Shown: positions 1 through 9,267, numbered from the stretch's first letter. The stretch: DNA of 40,137 bases from an uncultured Rhodospirillales bacterium (GCA_903845065.1 CAIMWH010000252.1:1-40137), one strand, 5' to 3'. The notes: generated from the sequence alone by a model not told the origin. Translations and numbers: made by a program.

Positions 1-893
1 AGCAGCCCTCGCGTTCCGCTGTCGCGGCCGCCGTGGCCCTCGGCGAAGTGCATGCGCTGGTGGCCGGCGTCGGTCTCGATGCCGCTGCCGCCGCCGCCGC
101 CAAGCTGCCCGGCGTCTCCAAGGTGCTGGTGGCCGATGCCGCCGAGTACGCGCACCTGATGGCCGAGCCGATGGCCGCGCTCCTGGTGGCCCTCGCGCCT
201 AGCTACAGCCACATGCTTGCCGCCACCACCGCGGTGGGCAAGAACATCATGCCGCGCGTCGCCGCCCTGCTGGACAGCCAGCCGATCAGCGACATCGCCG
301 GCGTGGTCGACGCCGACACCTTCGTGCGCCCGATATATGCCGGCAACGCGCTCGCCACCGTGAAGTCCTCGGACGCGAAGAAGGTCATCACCGTGCGCGC
401 CGCCAGCTTCGATCCGGTGGCCGCCGAAGGCGGTTCCGCCGCCATCGAGGCGATCGCCGCCATCGGTGCCCCCTCGATCTCGACGTTCATCTCGGCCGAA
501 CTCTCCAAGTCCGAGCGTCCGGAACTCACCGCCGCGCGCGTGGTGATCTCGGGCGGGCGCGGCATGCAGAACGGCGACAACTTCAAGCTGCTCGAACCCA
601 TCGCCGACAAGCTGGGTGCCGCTGTCGGTGCGTCCCGCGCCGCGGTCGATGCCGGGTTCGTGCCGAATGACTACCAGGTCGGCCAGACCGGCAAGATCGT
701 CGCGCCGGACCTTTATGTCGCGGTCGGCATCTCGGGTGCCATCCAGCATCTGGCCGGCATGAAGGACAGCAAGGTGATCGTCGCCATCAACAAGGACGAG
801 GAGGCGCCGATCTTCCAGGTGGCCGACTATGGCCTGGTGGCGGACCTGTTCGTCGCATTGCCTGAACTCGCCGCCGAGTTGGAGCGGGGCTGA
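1..893 (+). CDS. etfA: Electron transfer flavoprotein alpha subunit, 5'-truncated
   Basis: This is the C-terminal part of EtfA, the FAD-carrying subunit that passes electrons from acyl-CoA and other dehydrogenases to ETF:ubiquinone oxidoreductase. The reading frame is open to the left edge, and residues before the GTG at 33 ([16 protein letters not shown]) already match the family's N-terminal domain. The gene therefore starts outside the window and 33 is not the true start. The C-terminal half has the FAD-binding signature: [43 protein letters not shown] and [11 protein letters not shown]. The TGA is followed directly by the ATG of the next gene (TGAATG), so the two are probably co-transcribed. 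etfB would be expected just upstream. Confidence 0.95.
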   Translation, partial: QPSRSAVAAAVALGEVHALVAGVGLDAAAAAAAKLPGVSKVLVADAAEYAHLMAEPMAALLVALAPSYSHMLAATTAVGKNIMPRVAALLDSQPISDIAGVVDADTFVRPIYAGNALATVKSSDAKKVITVRAASFDPVAAEGGSAAIEAIAAIGAPSISTFISAELSKSERPELTAARVVISGGRGMQNGDNFKLLEPIADKLGAAVGASRAAVDAGFVPNDYQVGQTGKIVAPDLYVAVGISGAIQHLAGMKDSKVIVAINKDEEAPIFQVADYGLVADLFVALPELAAELERG

Positions 894-1823
894 ATGAAAA
901 TGGATACCGCGGTCTCCCCCGCCAGCACGGACGCCCTTCTCGCCGCCCCCGCCATCGCCAGCGTTGGCGTGGTGGGTGCCGGCCAGATGGGCAGCGGCAT
1001 CGCCCATGTCTGTGCCCTGGCCGGCCTGACGGTCGTCCTCCTCGATGTGAAGGCGGACGCGCTGGAAAAGGCCATGGCCCTGATGGGCCGCAACATGGAC
1101 CGCCAGATCGGCCGCAACCTGATCACCCCCGTCGAAAAGGCGGAGGCGCTCGGGCGCATCACCACCGCGACCGACTATGCCGCCTTCGGCGAGAGTGACC
1201 TCGTGATCGAGGCCGCCACCGAGAAGGAAGACGTCAAGCGGGCCATCTACAAGGTGCTCACGCCGCACCTCAAGCCGTCCTGCATGGTGGCCTCCAACAC
1301 CTCCTCGATCTCGATCACCCGCCTCGGTGCCAGCACCGATCGGGCCGAGAAGTTCATCGGCATGCACTTCATGAACCCGGTGCCGGTGATGAAGCTGGTG
1401 GAGGTGATCCGTGGCATCGCGACCGACGAGCCGACGTTCCAGGCGGTGCAGGCGCTGTCGGCCCGACTGGGCAAGATCACCGCCGTGTCGGAGGATTTCC
1501 CCGCCTTCATCGTCAACCGCATCCTGGTGCCGATGATCAACGAGGCCGTCTACACCCTGTACGAGGGCGTGGGCTCGGTTTCCGCCATCGACAGTGCCAT
1601 GCGGCTGGGCGCCAACCACCCGATGGGCCCGCTCGAACTGGCCGATTTCATCGGGCTCGATACCTGCCTGTCCATCATGCAGGTGCTGCACGAGGGCCTG
1701 TCGGACAGCAAGTACCGGCCCTGCCCGCTGCTGGTGAAATACGTCGAGGCCGGCTGGCTCGGCCGCAAGACCAACCGGGGCTTCTACGACTACACGCAAA
1801 CCCCGCCGCGCCCCACCCGATGA
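894..1823 (+). CDS. hbd: 3-hydroxybutyryl-CoA (3-hydroxyacyl-CoA) dehydrogenase
   Basis: A 309-residue NAD(P)-dependent dehydrogenase interconverting 3-hydroxyacyl-CoA and 3-oxoacyl-CoA, used in beta-oxidation or C4 metabolism. The Rossmann motif GVVGAGQMGSGIAH lies near residue 24. The central SNTSSISI and the catalytic-His region GMHFMNPVPVMKLVEVI follow. The C-terminal domain carries NHPMGPLELADFIGLD. About 20 residues before the Rossmann strand exceed the family's usual length. ATG 900 is an alternative start two codons in. The gene has zero spacing from etfA, which fits electron delivery from acyl-CoA oxidation. The paaH/fadB-type name is equally possible. Confidence 0.93.
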   Translation: MKMDTAVSPASTDALLAAPAIASVGVVGAGQMGSGIAHVCALAGLTVVLLDVKADALEKAMALMGRNMDRQIGRNLITPVEKAEALGRITTATDYAAFGESDLVIEAATEKEDVKRAIYKVLTPHLKPSCMVASNTSSISITRLGASTDRAEKFIGMHFMNPVPVMKLVEVIRGIATDEPTFQAVQALSARLGKITAVSEDFPAFIVNRILVPMINEAVYTLYEGVGSVSAIDSAMRLGANHPMGPLELADFIGLDTCLSIMQVLHEGLSDSKYRPCPLLVKYVEAGWLGRKTNRGFYDYTQTPPRPTR

Positions 1824-1836
1824 GCAGCAACCGGCG

Positions 1837-2088
1837 GTGGGCGTGATGGACCGGCAGGAAATCCTCGACCGCGTGCGCACGGTGGCGGCGGAATGCTTCG
1901 CCTGCCGCCCCGAGCAGATCAACGAGGCCACCGTGGCAGCCGATGTCGAACGCTGGGATTCGCTGCGTCATCTGGTGTTCGTCAGCAGCCTGGAGCAGGA
2001 GTTCAGCGTCGAGTTCGACATGGACGCCATCGCCGGGCTGACCGATATCGGCGAACTGCTCGGCCTCATCGCGGCCCTGTCTGCATGA
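1837..2088 (+). CDS. Acyl carrier protein (accessory, non-FabF-linked)
   Basis: A small acidic carrier protein of about 80 residues with the phosphopantetheine attachment motif W-DSL-RHL. The serine is residue 39 counted from ATG 1846, or 42 from GTG 1837. It is distinct from the housekeeping AcpP at 30761-31000. The tail (FSVEFDMDAIAGLTDIGELLGLI) matches PP-binding proteins of polysaccharide or secondary-metabolite loci. The stop overlaps the next ATG (ATGA at 2085-2088), so it is translationally coupled to the WcbI/GT61 gene. The start is uncertain between 1837 and 1846. Its likely role is to carry an acyl or glyceryl unit for the glycan enzymes downstream. That is inference from the neighbouring FkbH-like gene. 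Confidence 0.85.
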   Translation: MGVMDRQEILDRVRTVAAECFACRPEQINEATVAADVERWDSLRHLVFVSSLEQEFSVEFDMDAIAGLTDIGELLGLIAALSA

Positions 2089-4175
2089 CGCGACCGCTGA
2101 TCGTCGGCGCCGGAACCTGCGTGATGCAGGCGGTGATCGGCCATCTCGGAACCATCCCCGGCCTGAAAGACCGCGTCGACCTGGTGCTCTCCCAGGTCGG
2201 CGCCGGCGGCCGCCCGGCGCTGGATGCCGAACTGCTGGCACGCTGCTCGGTGCTGATCGAGGAATCGACCCCCTGGCGCGGCGCCGGCACCCTGGACGCT
2301 GCCGAGCGGGAGGCGCTGCCCGCCACCTGCGCGATGATCTCCATCCCGTCGCTGCACTTCAACTCGCTGTGGCCGCTGATGGTGGAGGACCCACGCAACC
2401 GGCCCGACCCCGGCGCGCCGTTCGGCCGCCTGCCCTTCGGCATGGGGGATCGCCAGGGGCTGAAGATCGTGCAGACCGTGAGCGATCCGGCTGCCCGCCG
2501 CGTTGCATACGATAGCGCCGATATCACCAAGCTGGTGAACATCGGCCGCTACCATGAGTTGGAGACCCGCAGCTTCTTCGCCCGCGAACAGGGCTGTGAC
2601 GTGCGGGTGGCCGCCTACGTGATGACGGAGTTCCGCCGCCGGCGGCTGTTCTACACCCACGCCCACCCCACCGGGGACCTGCTGGCCTTCATGCTGGCGC
2701 AGCTTTTCGCCATCCCGGCGCTGCGCGACCTCATCAAGCTGCCATACGACCAACTGGTGCGCGGCGCGGCCGAATGGGGCCGGACCAGCGGCGTGTTCGC
2801 CGGCGAGGATGCCCCGATCCACCCTGTCGTGGCCAAGCATTTCGGCCTCGAGTGGTGGCGGGCCGACCTGACCTATCGCTGGCTCGGCAAGACCAAGACC
2901 TTCGACGAGTGGATCAACTTCTACCTGACCTTCGATCCCGACCATCCCGAGGCGCCACCGCCCCCTGCCCTCCCGGCACCAGTCGCCACGCTTGAACCGC
3001 CGCGCGAAATTCTGCCGCGCGATATACCGGTTGGCCCGTTCCTCGGCACCCTGGTGCGGGGCAATGAGAGCGCCAACCCGCTGCTGCTGTCCGGCAGCAC
3101 GCGCGTCACCCGGCCGGTTCCCTTCGCAAGTGGCGCGTTTGACCTCGCGCTGTCCCCGTACGGGCAGTTCTTCTCCAATCCGCAGGAGACCACCTACGAG
3201 CCGGGCGAGACGCTGGTTGCCTGCCTGCGCGATGCCACCGTGATCGGCGATGACGGCCTGGTGGTGCATGACGGGCGCATCGTGGCGGACACGTTCCGCA
3301 ATTTCCGCCACGGCGCCGCCTCGCCGATGGTGGCAACGCCCGGGCCGCGCTCCATCACCCTGCACCCCGGCATGCCGGCCACCACCCGCCGCCTGAGCGG
3401 GCCGCATTTCTGTGGTGTCGCCGGGCTGTGGCATGACTATGGCCACTGGATTTTCGGCATGCTGCCGCGCCTCGCCGCCTACCTGCAGCGCCGCGCGCAG
3501 GTGCCCGGGCTGCGGCTGATCCTGCCGCGCCTGCCCGCCACCGGGTTCCAGGCCGAAACCCTCGACCTGCTCGGCATCACGCCCGATTGCATCGAGATCG
3601 TTGCCCCCACCGAGCGCCTGCTGTGCGACGAACTGCACATGACCACCGCGTTTGACCTGTGGCGCGTCTCGCCGTTCGGCCGCATCGCCGCCGAGCGCCT
3701 GGTGTCCGCCTGGGCGGCCGAGGGGGGTATCGAGGCCGGGCTGCCGCGCCTGCATATCCCGGCCGCCACGCCCGCCGGCCGCCAGCCGCGCCAGGACCCG
3801 CTGTTTTCCGCCGCCCTGGCGATCCGCGGCTTCCGCACCGTCGAACTCGATGGCATTAGCCTGCGCCGGCAGATCGCCCTCATGCGCGGCGCCCGTTTCC
3901 TCGTCGTCGAGGGCGGCCCGACGTCGGCCAGCGTGTTCTTCGCGCCCAGCCACTGCCGGGTGCTGGAGATCTTCGATCCGCGCAATGTGCAGCCCATGGT
4001 GTGGTCGGCCGCGGCGGTCAGCGGCCTGCAATACGGCTATCAGGTTGGTGCGCTCGAGCGGCCCGGCGGCGATAATTTCGTGGTCGGCACCCAGATGGTG
4101 AGCTGGACGCTCGATCGCATGCTGCTCGACATCGCCCCGCCGCAGCCTGCCGCGGCACATGCCTTCCGGGCCTGA
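2085..4175 (+). CDS. WcbI-like domain fused to GT61 (DUF563) glycosyltransferase
   Basis: A 696-residue two-part protein. Residues 1 to about 290 resemble the WcbI capsule-biosynthesis domain: a VGAGTCVMQAVIG start, YHELETRSFFAREQ, and FYTHAHPTGDLL near 190. WcbI of Burkholderia is known to bind CoA and is needed for capsule. After a Pro-rich linker near 290-305, the C-terminal part resembles GT61/DUF563 glycosyltransferases: GLWHDYGHWIFGMLPRL at about 447 and FLVVEGGPTSASVFFAP near 605. The start is ATG 2085, overlapping the ACP stop; the longer frame from 1893 reads through the ACP gene and is not real. The coupling suggests the WcbI part may take its group from the ACP or CoA while the GT61 part adds a sugar. 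The exact reaction is unknown. Confidence 0.8.
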   Translation: MTRPLIVGAGTCVMQAVIGHLGTIPGLKDRVDLVLSQVGAGGRPALDAELLARCSVLIEESTPWRGAGTLDAAEREALPATCAMISIPSLHFNSLWPLMVEDPRNRPDPGAPFGRLPFGMGDRQGLKIVQTVSDPAARRVAYDSADITKLVNIGRYHELETRSFFAREQGCDVRVAAYVMTEFRRRRLFYTHAHPTGDLLAFMLAQLFAIPALRDLIKLPYDQLVRGAAEWGRTSGVFAGEDAPIHPVVAKHFGLEWWRADLTYRWLGKTKTFDEWINFYLTFDPDHPEAPPPPALPAPVATLEPPREILPRDIPVGPFLGTLVRGNESANPLLLSGSTRVTRPVPFASGAFDLALSPYGQFFSNPQETTYEPGETLVACLRDATVIGDDGLVVHDGRIVADTFRNFRHGAASPMVATPGPRSITLHPGMPATTRRLSGPHFCGVAGLWHDYGHWIFGMLPRLAAYLQRRAQVPGLRLILPRLPATGFQAETLDLLGITPDCIEIVAPTERLLCDELHMTTAFDLWRVSPFGRIAAERLVSAWAAEGGIEAGLPRLHIPAATPAGRQPRQDPLFSAALAIRGFRTVELDGISLRRQIALMRGARFLVVEGGPTSASVFFAPSHCRVLEIFDPRNVQPMVWSAAAVSGLQYGYQVGALERPGGDNFVVGTQMVSWTLDRMLLDIAPPQPAAAHAFRA

Positions 4176-5493
4176 GCGCTACGACGCACCGCCGAGCCGA
4201 CTGCGTGACATGCCGCGCATCGCGGTGCGCGGGCGCCTGGTGCGGCCGCGGGCCGGGATCAACCATGTGCTGGCCTATGGGCAGTCGCTGTCGAGCGGTT
4301 GGGATGGCTGGCCGCCGCTGTCGCTGACGCCTGAGCCGGGGCTGCTGATGCTGGGCGGCTCGGTTCGTCCCGGCGCGGAATCCGGCCCCGACTGGCAACC
4401 GGTGGGCGATGCGCGGTTCCAGCCCCTCGCCGCCACCTTGCAGGATCCCGCCTCCGGCCGCCTGCTCGATCCCGCCACGCCGGGGCTACTTGGCCAGATG
4501 ATGGGCGAAACCCCGCTCGAAACCGCCCTCGCCGAATGGCGCCACCGCGCCGCCATGCCGGGGGAGATGCAGTTGCTCGCCAGCAGTTGCGGCGTCGGCG
4601 CCCGCACCATCGAGGCTTTGGCGGAGGGCGCGACACCGCCGCTGTTCAACCGCCTTGCCACCTGCACCAGCCTTGCGCGGGGCATCGCCACGGCGCGGGG
4701 CCTGGCCTACCAGCCTTGCGCGCTGCTCTTCCTCCAGGGCGAACACAACAGCCTCGGCCTCGCCGGCGGCACCGCCGATCGCGCCACCTACCTCGCCCAC
4801 CTGCTGCGCCTGCACGATACGGTGCAGGCGCGCTTCGGCGGGCGGGACGGACCGATCGCGCTGTTCCTGCACCAGTCCGGCGGGGACTATGCTTCGGACA
4901 GCCAGGCCATCGCGCAGGCGCAACTCGATGCAGCACTGCTGGTGCCGAGCATCTACCTCGCCGCCCCGGTGTATCCGCTGCCGGCGCGCGGCGGACATCT
5001 CGATCCCAACGGATACCGCTGGCTGGGCGCCCAGTTCGCCAAGGTGATGCACCGCGTGCTGACGCTGGGGGCTGATTTCAAGCCGCTCCACCCGGTTCGC
5101 AGCTTCGTCTGCGGCACGCAGGTGAACGTCGATTTCCATGTGCCGCAGCCGCCGCTGGTGTTCGGCCGGCCGTTCGGCGGGCGCGAACGCATCGCGGTGC
5201 CGGATCGCGGTTTCGCGGTGCGGGACGTCGACGGCGCGGTGCCGTTGCGCGGGGTGGAGATCAATGGGCCGAGCAGCCTACGAATCACCCTCGCCCGCCC
5301 CCCGCGTGGCGCCGCCACGCTGCACTACGCCGGGCAGTCCCATCACGGCGGGCGCGGCGCGCTGCATGACAGCGACCCTGCCCGCGCCCGCGCCCGCTTC
5401 GCCGCCCTGCCCGACTGCCCCGCCGATGACCTTGCGGGCCGGCCATATCCGCTGGCGAACTGGTGCGTCGCCTTCAATCGGCCGCTGGACTGA
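4159..5493 (+). CDS. SGNH/GDSL-type esterase (sialate O-acetylesterase-like)
   Basis: A 444-residue protein. It has an N-terminal AYGQSLSSGW block (nucleophile Ser region), a central FLQGEHNS block, and GGHLDPNGYRWLGAQF, which looks like the His-containing block V of SGNH hydrolases. The overall layout resembles carbohydrate O-acetylesterases of the SASA/DUF303 type, followed by a beta-rich C-terminal region. No signal peptide is visible, so it is probably cytoplasmic. The start at 4159 overlaps the previous gene by 17 nt; ATG 4210 (MPRIAVRG) is an equally good start and fits the family better. Its likely role is removal or transfer of an O-acyl group on the glycan made by this locus. That is inference. 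Confidence 0.7.
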   Translation: MPSGPERYDAPPSRLRDMPRIAVRGRLVRPRAGINHVLAYGQSLSSGWDGWPPLSLTPEPGLLMLGGSVRPGAESGPDWQPVGDARFQPLAATLQDPASGRLLDPATPGLLGQMMGETPLETALAEWRHRAAMPGEMQLLASSCGVGARTIEALAEGATPPLFNRLATCTSLARGIATARGLAYQPCALLFLQGEHNSLGLAGGTADRATYLAHLLRLHDTVQARFGGRDGPIALFLHQSGGDYASDSQAIAQAQLDAALLVPSIYLAAPVYPLPARGGHLDPNGYRWLGAQFAKVMHRVLTLGADFKPLHPVRSFVCGTQVNVDFHVPQPPLVFGRPFGGRERIAVPDRGFAVRDVDGAVPLRGVEINGPSSLRITLARPPRGAATLHYAGQSHHGGRGALHDSDPARARARFAALPDCPADDLAGRPYPLANWCVAFNRPLD

Positions 5494-5523
5494 TTGCCCG
5501 AGCCGGCTGCGCTGGGGTAGTCT
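5494..5523 (+). promoter_or_regulatory. Possible promoter upstream of the FkbH-like gene
   Basis: TTGCCC (5494-5499) and TAGTCT (5518-5523) are 18 bp apart in the 88-bp gap before the FkbH-like gene. Both boxes are weak matches. The gap otherwise shows only a good ribosome binding site (AGGAG at about 5570) ahead of ATG 5582. Confidence 0.25.
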
Positions 5524-5581
5524 GCGGCGGTGACATCGACGGGACGGGCAACACGGCCTGTCGCTGGCAGGAGCTCCCAAA

Positions 5582-7387
5582 ATGCCTGATCGCCCGGCTG
5601 CGCCGCTTGCCAACCTCGACGAGCTGCGCGCCGCGCTGAGCGCCAAGCCCCCGTCCCTCGCGGCCCTGTTCGATACCGGCGAGCGCATCATCGCCAGCCC
5701 GCCCGGAATGTGGCCAACCCAGCGGGTGGCGGTGCTGGGCACCCTCACCACCGATTTCATCGCCCGTACCCTGGCCTGCGGCATGGTGCTGGAAGGGGTG
5801 CAGCCGCTGGTCTACCAGGGCCCGTTCGGCACCTATGTGCAGGAAATCCTCGACCCCTCCTCCCCCCTGCACCGCTTCGCGCCCGACCTGGTGCTGCTGG
5901 CGCCGGATTGGCGGGACGTGGTGGAGACCCTGCCGCCCACCGCCAACGAGGCCGAGATGGAAGCCGCGATCGGCCAGAAGGTCGATCTGTTCCGCCATTT
6001 GTGGTCCCTGCTGAGCCGTGGCGGCGCCTGCCGCATCATCCAGCACAGCATCGCCGTGCCGGCCCGGCGCTACTGCGGCCTCGCCGAACGCCTGCTACCG
6101 GGCTCCATCGAGCGCCAGGCGCGCCGCTTCAACGAGCGGCTGTTCGCCGCCGGGCACAACCGCGTCACCTGGGTGGATATCGAGGCGCTGGCGGCCGAGA
6201 TCGGCACCTTGCGGTTCGCGCCATCGAAGTTCTACCACAACGCCCGCCTCGGCTTCGACAACCGCTACCTCCCCAACTATCTCCCGCTGTTCCGCGGCGC
6301 CTGGCGCAGCGCCTTCGGCCGCACCCGCAAGGTGCTGGCGCTCGACCTCGACAACACGCTGTGGGGCGGGGTGATCGGCGATGACGGGGTGGAGGGCATC
6401 GTGCTCGGCCCGGCCACGCCCGCCGGCGAGGCGTTCCAGGACTGGCAGCACTACATCGCTGCCCTGCGCGCCCGCGGCGTGGTGCTGGCCGCCTGCTCCA
6501 AGAATGATCCCGCCATCGCCGAAACCGCCTTCCTCCATCCGCAGACCGTGTTGAAACGCGCCGATTTCTCCGGTTTTGCCTGCTCGTGGGACAACAAGGT
6601 GCAGGGCCTGCGGCTGCTCGCCCGCGCCCTCAATCTCGGCCTGGACAGCTTCGTGTTTTGCGACGACAACCCCGCCGAGTGTGACCTGGTGCGCCGCGAA
6701 TTGCCCGAAGTCGCGGTGATCCACCTCGGCACCGACCCCACCCAGTTCATTGACTTGCTCGATGCCGGCCACTGGTTCGACCAGCAGCACCATACCGGCG
6801 AGGATCTCGGCCGCTCCGACATGTACGCCGCCCGGGCCCAGGCCCTGGAAGCGCAGGAGGCGGCGCCCGATGTGAATGCCTATTTGCGCGGCCTGCGCAT
6901 GGTGGGCCGCGCCTACCGGCCGGAGGACGCCGACATGGAGCGGGTGGCGCAGCTTGAACTCAAGACCAACCAGTTCAACCTCACCACCCGCCGCTACAGC
7001 GCCGAGGCGCTGGCCGGCTTCATGGCCCGCCCGGACGCCGAGGTGCTGGCCTTCCGTCTCGCCGACCGCTTCGGGGACCATGGGCTCACCTCCACCCTCG
7101 TCGCCTTCCACGAGGGCGACGCGTTGCGCATCGACAGTTGGTTGATGAGCTGCCGGATTTTCTCCCGCACCGCCGAACACTTCATCCTGCGCCATTTACT
7201 GGGCCTCGCCGCCGCCCGCGGCGCGCGGCGCATCGTGGGCGAATACCGCCCGACGGCGAAAAACGGCGTGGTGGCGGACCTGTTCCCCCGCCTCGGTTTC
7301 ACCGCCAGCGCCGATGCCGCGTTCTTCGAACTGGCGGTGGACGCACCTGACACCGGCACGCTCGACACCACCATCGCCGCCGCATGA
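5582..7387 (+). CDS. FkbH-like HAD-superfamily protein (HAD-IIIC, GNAT-like C-terminus)
   Basis: A 601-residue protein in the FkbH family. The N-terminal part (about 40-240) is SGNH-like. The HAD catalytic motif ALDLDNTLWGGVIGDDG has Asp255 and Asp257. The conserved CSKND motif has Cys305, and FVFCDDNPAECDLVRR supplies the later HAD acidic motif. The C-terminus from about 440 (LKTNQFNLTTRRY ... FGDHGLTSTLV) is acetyltransferase-like. Characterised FkbH proteins convert 1,3-bisphosphoglycerate to glyceryl-S-ACP; all motifs for that are present here. The start has AGGAG ten bases upstream. The stop overlaps the next ATG (ATGA, 7384-7387). With the ACP at 1837 it could form a glyceryl-ACP donor. 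The substrate is inferred, not shown. Confidence 0.88.
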   Translation: MPDRPAAPLANLDELRAALSAKPPSLAALFDTGERIIASPPGMWPTQRVAVLGTLTTDFIARTLACGMVLEGVQPLVYQGPFGTYVQEILDPSSPLHRFAPDLVLLAPDWRDVVETLPPTANEAEMEAAIGQKVDLFRHLWSLLSRGGACRIIQHSIAVPARRYCGLAERLLPGSIERQARRFNERLFAAGHNRVTWVDIEALAAEIGTLRFAPSKFYHNARLGFDNRYLPNYLPLFRGAWRSAFGRTRKVLALDLDNTLWGGVIGDDGVEGIVLGPATPAGEAFQDWQHYIAALRARGVVLAACSKNDPAIAETAFLHPQTVLKRADFSGFACSWDNKVQGLRLLARALNLGLDSFVFCDDNPAECDLVRRELPEVAVIHLGTDPTQFIDLLDAGHWFDQQHHTGEDLGRSDMYAARAQALEAQEAAPDVNAYLRGLRMVGRAYRPEDADMERVAQLELKTNQFNLTTRRYSAEALAGFMARPDAEVLAFRLADRFGDHGLTSTLVAFHEGDALRIDSWLMSCRIFSRTAEHFILRHLLGLAAARGARRIVGEYRPTAKNGVVADLFPRLGFTASADAAFFELAVDAPDTGTLDTTIAAA

Positions 7388-9216
7388 ACCCGGCCGGGCC
7401 CGATACCATCATGGAGGCCATCATCCCCTACCGTGGATTTCTCGAATCGTTCATCGCGCTCAATCGTATCGCCAGCATCGTGGAAATCGACTGCGGGGAC
7501 TGGCAGCACACCCGGTTCACCCTGCCCGATGCGGTGACGTATCTCGGCCTGGACCGGTCGGCCGCCGTGGTGGAGCGCAACAATGCGCGGTTCGCCAGCG
7601 CCACCCATCGCTTCGCCGTGATGCCCGCCGATGCCGATGACATTCCGGTGGCCCAGTTGCTGTTGATGAAGGACGCGTTGCAGCATCTCGGCAACGACAG
7701 TATCCGTGCCCTGTGCGACACCCTGTTTCCCCGTTTTGCGCACTGCCTGCTCACCGATTCCTACCGCAAGCTGGACACGCCGCAGAACACCGATATCCCG
7801 GACGGCGGTTTCCGTTGCCTGGACCTGTCGGCCGCCCCCTTCCACCTCGATGGCGCCTTCGTGCTGGAGTTTCCCGGCGAGAACTGGGAGCTCAAGCGCG
7901 CCTTCCTGCATCGCCCCGCGGCGGCGCACCATGCGGTGATCGAGGCGGATATCGTCATGCTGCAAACCGCCGATCCGGTGGTCTACCGCGACATGCTGGA
8001 CCTGACGGGCGCGGTGAACATCGAATACTGCCAGCGCAACGCCATCGCCTATGAGAGCGTGCTCGGGGTGAAATCCGGCGTGTCGCCCTGGATGTCCACC
8101 TACAACCGCATCTTCATGCTGGATGACCTGGTGCGCCGCGGCTTCCGCGGCTGGGTGATCTATGCCGACGCCGATGCCTATGTCGGCAATTTCACCTTCG
8201 ATATCAGGGCGTACCTCGCTGCCAACCGCCGGTTCTGCCTGATCGGCGCCACCGGCGGCACCGATGAGCCGTGGAACCTCAACGCCGGCATCCTGTTCAT
8301 CAACCTTGGAGACCCGGTGGGCCGCGCCTTCGCCGCCGATTGGCTGAAGCGATTCTGCGCCACCATCCCGGCCACCACCCTCGCCTCGCCCGACACCCGA
8401 TGGGGCAGCGTGCCGAGTGACCAGGACCTGATGTACGAGTGCATCCGCGAAGTGCCCGGCCTGGTGGCGAAAACCAAGCGGGAGGAGGGCCGCGTCTTCA
8501 ACTACGATGACGGCGCATTCATGAAGCAGGCCATCCGCGCCGGCTATGTGGACCTCGCCAGACGGATCGAGGCCATCCGCCTCGCCACCACCGCCGTGCT
8601 TGCCGCCAACCCGCGGCCAGTGCCGCCGCCCGCGCCGGCGCCGCTGTCGGCCGCTGAACTCGCCGCGCTGGCGCTGCTAGGCCAGAGCCAGCGCCTGCTG
8701 GCCGAGGGGCAGGTCGAACCCGCCATCCTCGCCGCCGAGCAGGCCGTGGTGGCGGCGCCCGAGCATGCCACCTGCGCCGTGCATCTCGCCTATCTCATGG
8801 TGGCGCACCGCCCGCTGCCCGAGGCCGAGGCCGCCTGCCAGCGCGCCCTGGCAATCGCGCCCGAGGATGCCGGCGCGCTGAACGCCTTCAGCATGTGCTG
8901 CGCCCGCGCCAACCGCCTGCAGGAGGCGGTGGCCGCCGCCCGCCAATCGGTGCAGTTGCGCCCTGGCAACCCGCATTTCCATGGCAACCTCGGCAACCTG
9001 CTGCGCCGCATCGGGGACATGCACGGCGCCGAGGAAGCCTATCGCGGCGCCATCGCCTGCGCCCCGGGCGTGGCAACCCCGTATCGGGATTTGAGCCTGC
9101 TCTACGCCGAATACGGGCTCTGGCACGATGCCCTGGTAACGGCGCGGCAGGCCGCCGAGCTTGCCCCGCACGACCAGGCGATTGCCAGCCACCTTGCCAG
9201 TTTGCTCGCGAGGTGA
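7384..9216 (+). CDS. Methyltransferase - glycosyltransferase - TPR fusion protein
   Basis: A 610-residue three-part protein. Residues 1 to about 180 resemble a class I SAM methyltransferase (SIVEIDCGDWQ, YLGLDRS, LLLMKDALQHLGN). Residues of about 185-400 resemble a GT-A glycosyltransferase: a DXD-like GWVIYADADAYVGNF, then LNAGILFINLGDP and PSDQDLMYECI, reminiscent of GT34/GT8-type enzymes. After a Pro/Ala linker (about 405-420) come four or so TPR units, including CAVHLAYLMVA, ALNAFSMCCARANR and HGNLGNLLRRIGD. No signal or membrane segment is visible. Its start overlaps the FkbH-like stop by 4 nt. TPR-bearing glycosyltransferases often act on proteins, for example flagellin or S-layer, so a protein acceptor is possible. 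Domain assignment is firmer than the substrate. Confidence 0.75.
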   Translation: MNPAGPDTIMEAIIPYRGFLESFIALNRIASIVEIDCGDWQHTRFTLPDAVTYLGLDRSAAVVERNNARFASATHRFAVMPADADDIPVAQLLLMKDALQHLGNDSIRALCDTLFPRFAHCLLTDSYRKLDTPQNTDIPDGGFRCLDLSAAPFHLDGAFVLEFPGENWELKRAFLHRPAAAHHAVIEADIVMLQTADPVVYRDMLDLTGAVNIEYCQRNAIAYESVLGVKSGVSPWMSTYNRIFMLDDLVRRGFRGWVIYADADAYVGNFTFDIRAYLAANRRFCLIGATGGTDEPWNLNAGILFINLGDPVGRAFAADWLKRFCATIPATTLASPDTRWGSVPSDQDLMYECIREVPGLVAKTKREEGRVFNYDDGAFMKQAIRAGYVDLARRIEAIRLATTAVLAANPRPVPPPAPAPLSAAELAALALLGQSQRLLAEGQVEPAILAAEQAVVAAPEHATCAVHLAYLMVAHRPLPEAEAACQRALAIAPEDAGALNAFSMCCARANRLQEAVAAARQSVQLRPGNPHFHGNLGNLLRRIGDMHGAEEAYRGAIACAPGVATPYRDLSLLYAEYGLWHDALVTARQAAELAPHDQAIASHLASLLAR

Positions 9217-9267
9217 TCTGTTGTTGTTTTATTCCAATATTCGATAAATATATGGACCTAAAACAAC
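9217..9267 (+). promoter_or_regulatory. AT-rich leader with candidate promoter
   Basis: These 51 bp are strikingly AT-rich in a GC-rich region. TTGTTG (9221-9226) and GATAAA (9243-9248) are 16 bp apart and could be -35/-10 boxes for the methyltransferase gene. ATATT-N5-AATAT (near 9237-9251) can pair. No ribosome binding site precedes ATG 9268, so translation may start within the ATGATGAAGGA region, or the message may be nearly leaderless. Confidence 0.35.

Noticed and set aside
1968-4160. 730-codon minus-strand frame opposite the WcbI/GT61 gene
   Set aside because: Same shadow effect; no domain is recognisable, while the plus-strand frame has clear ones.
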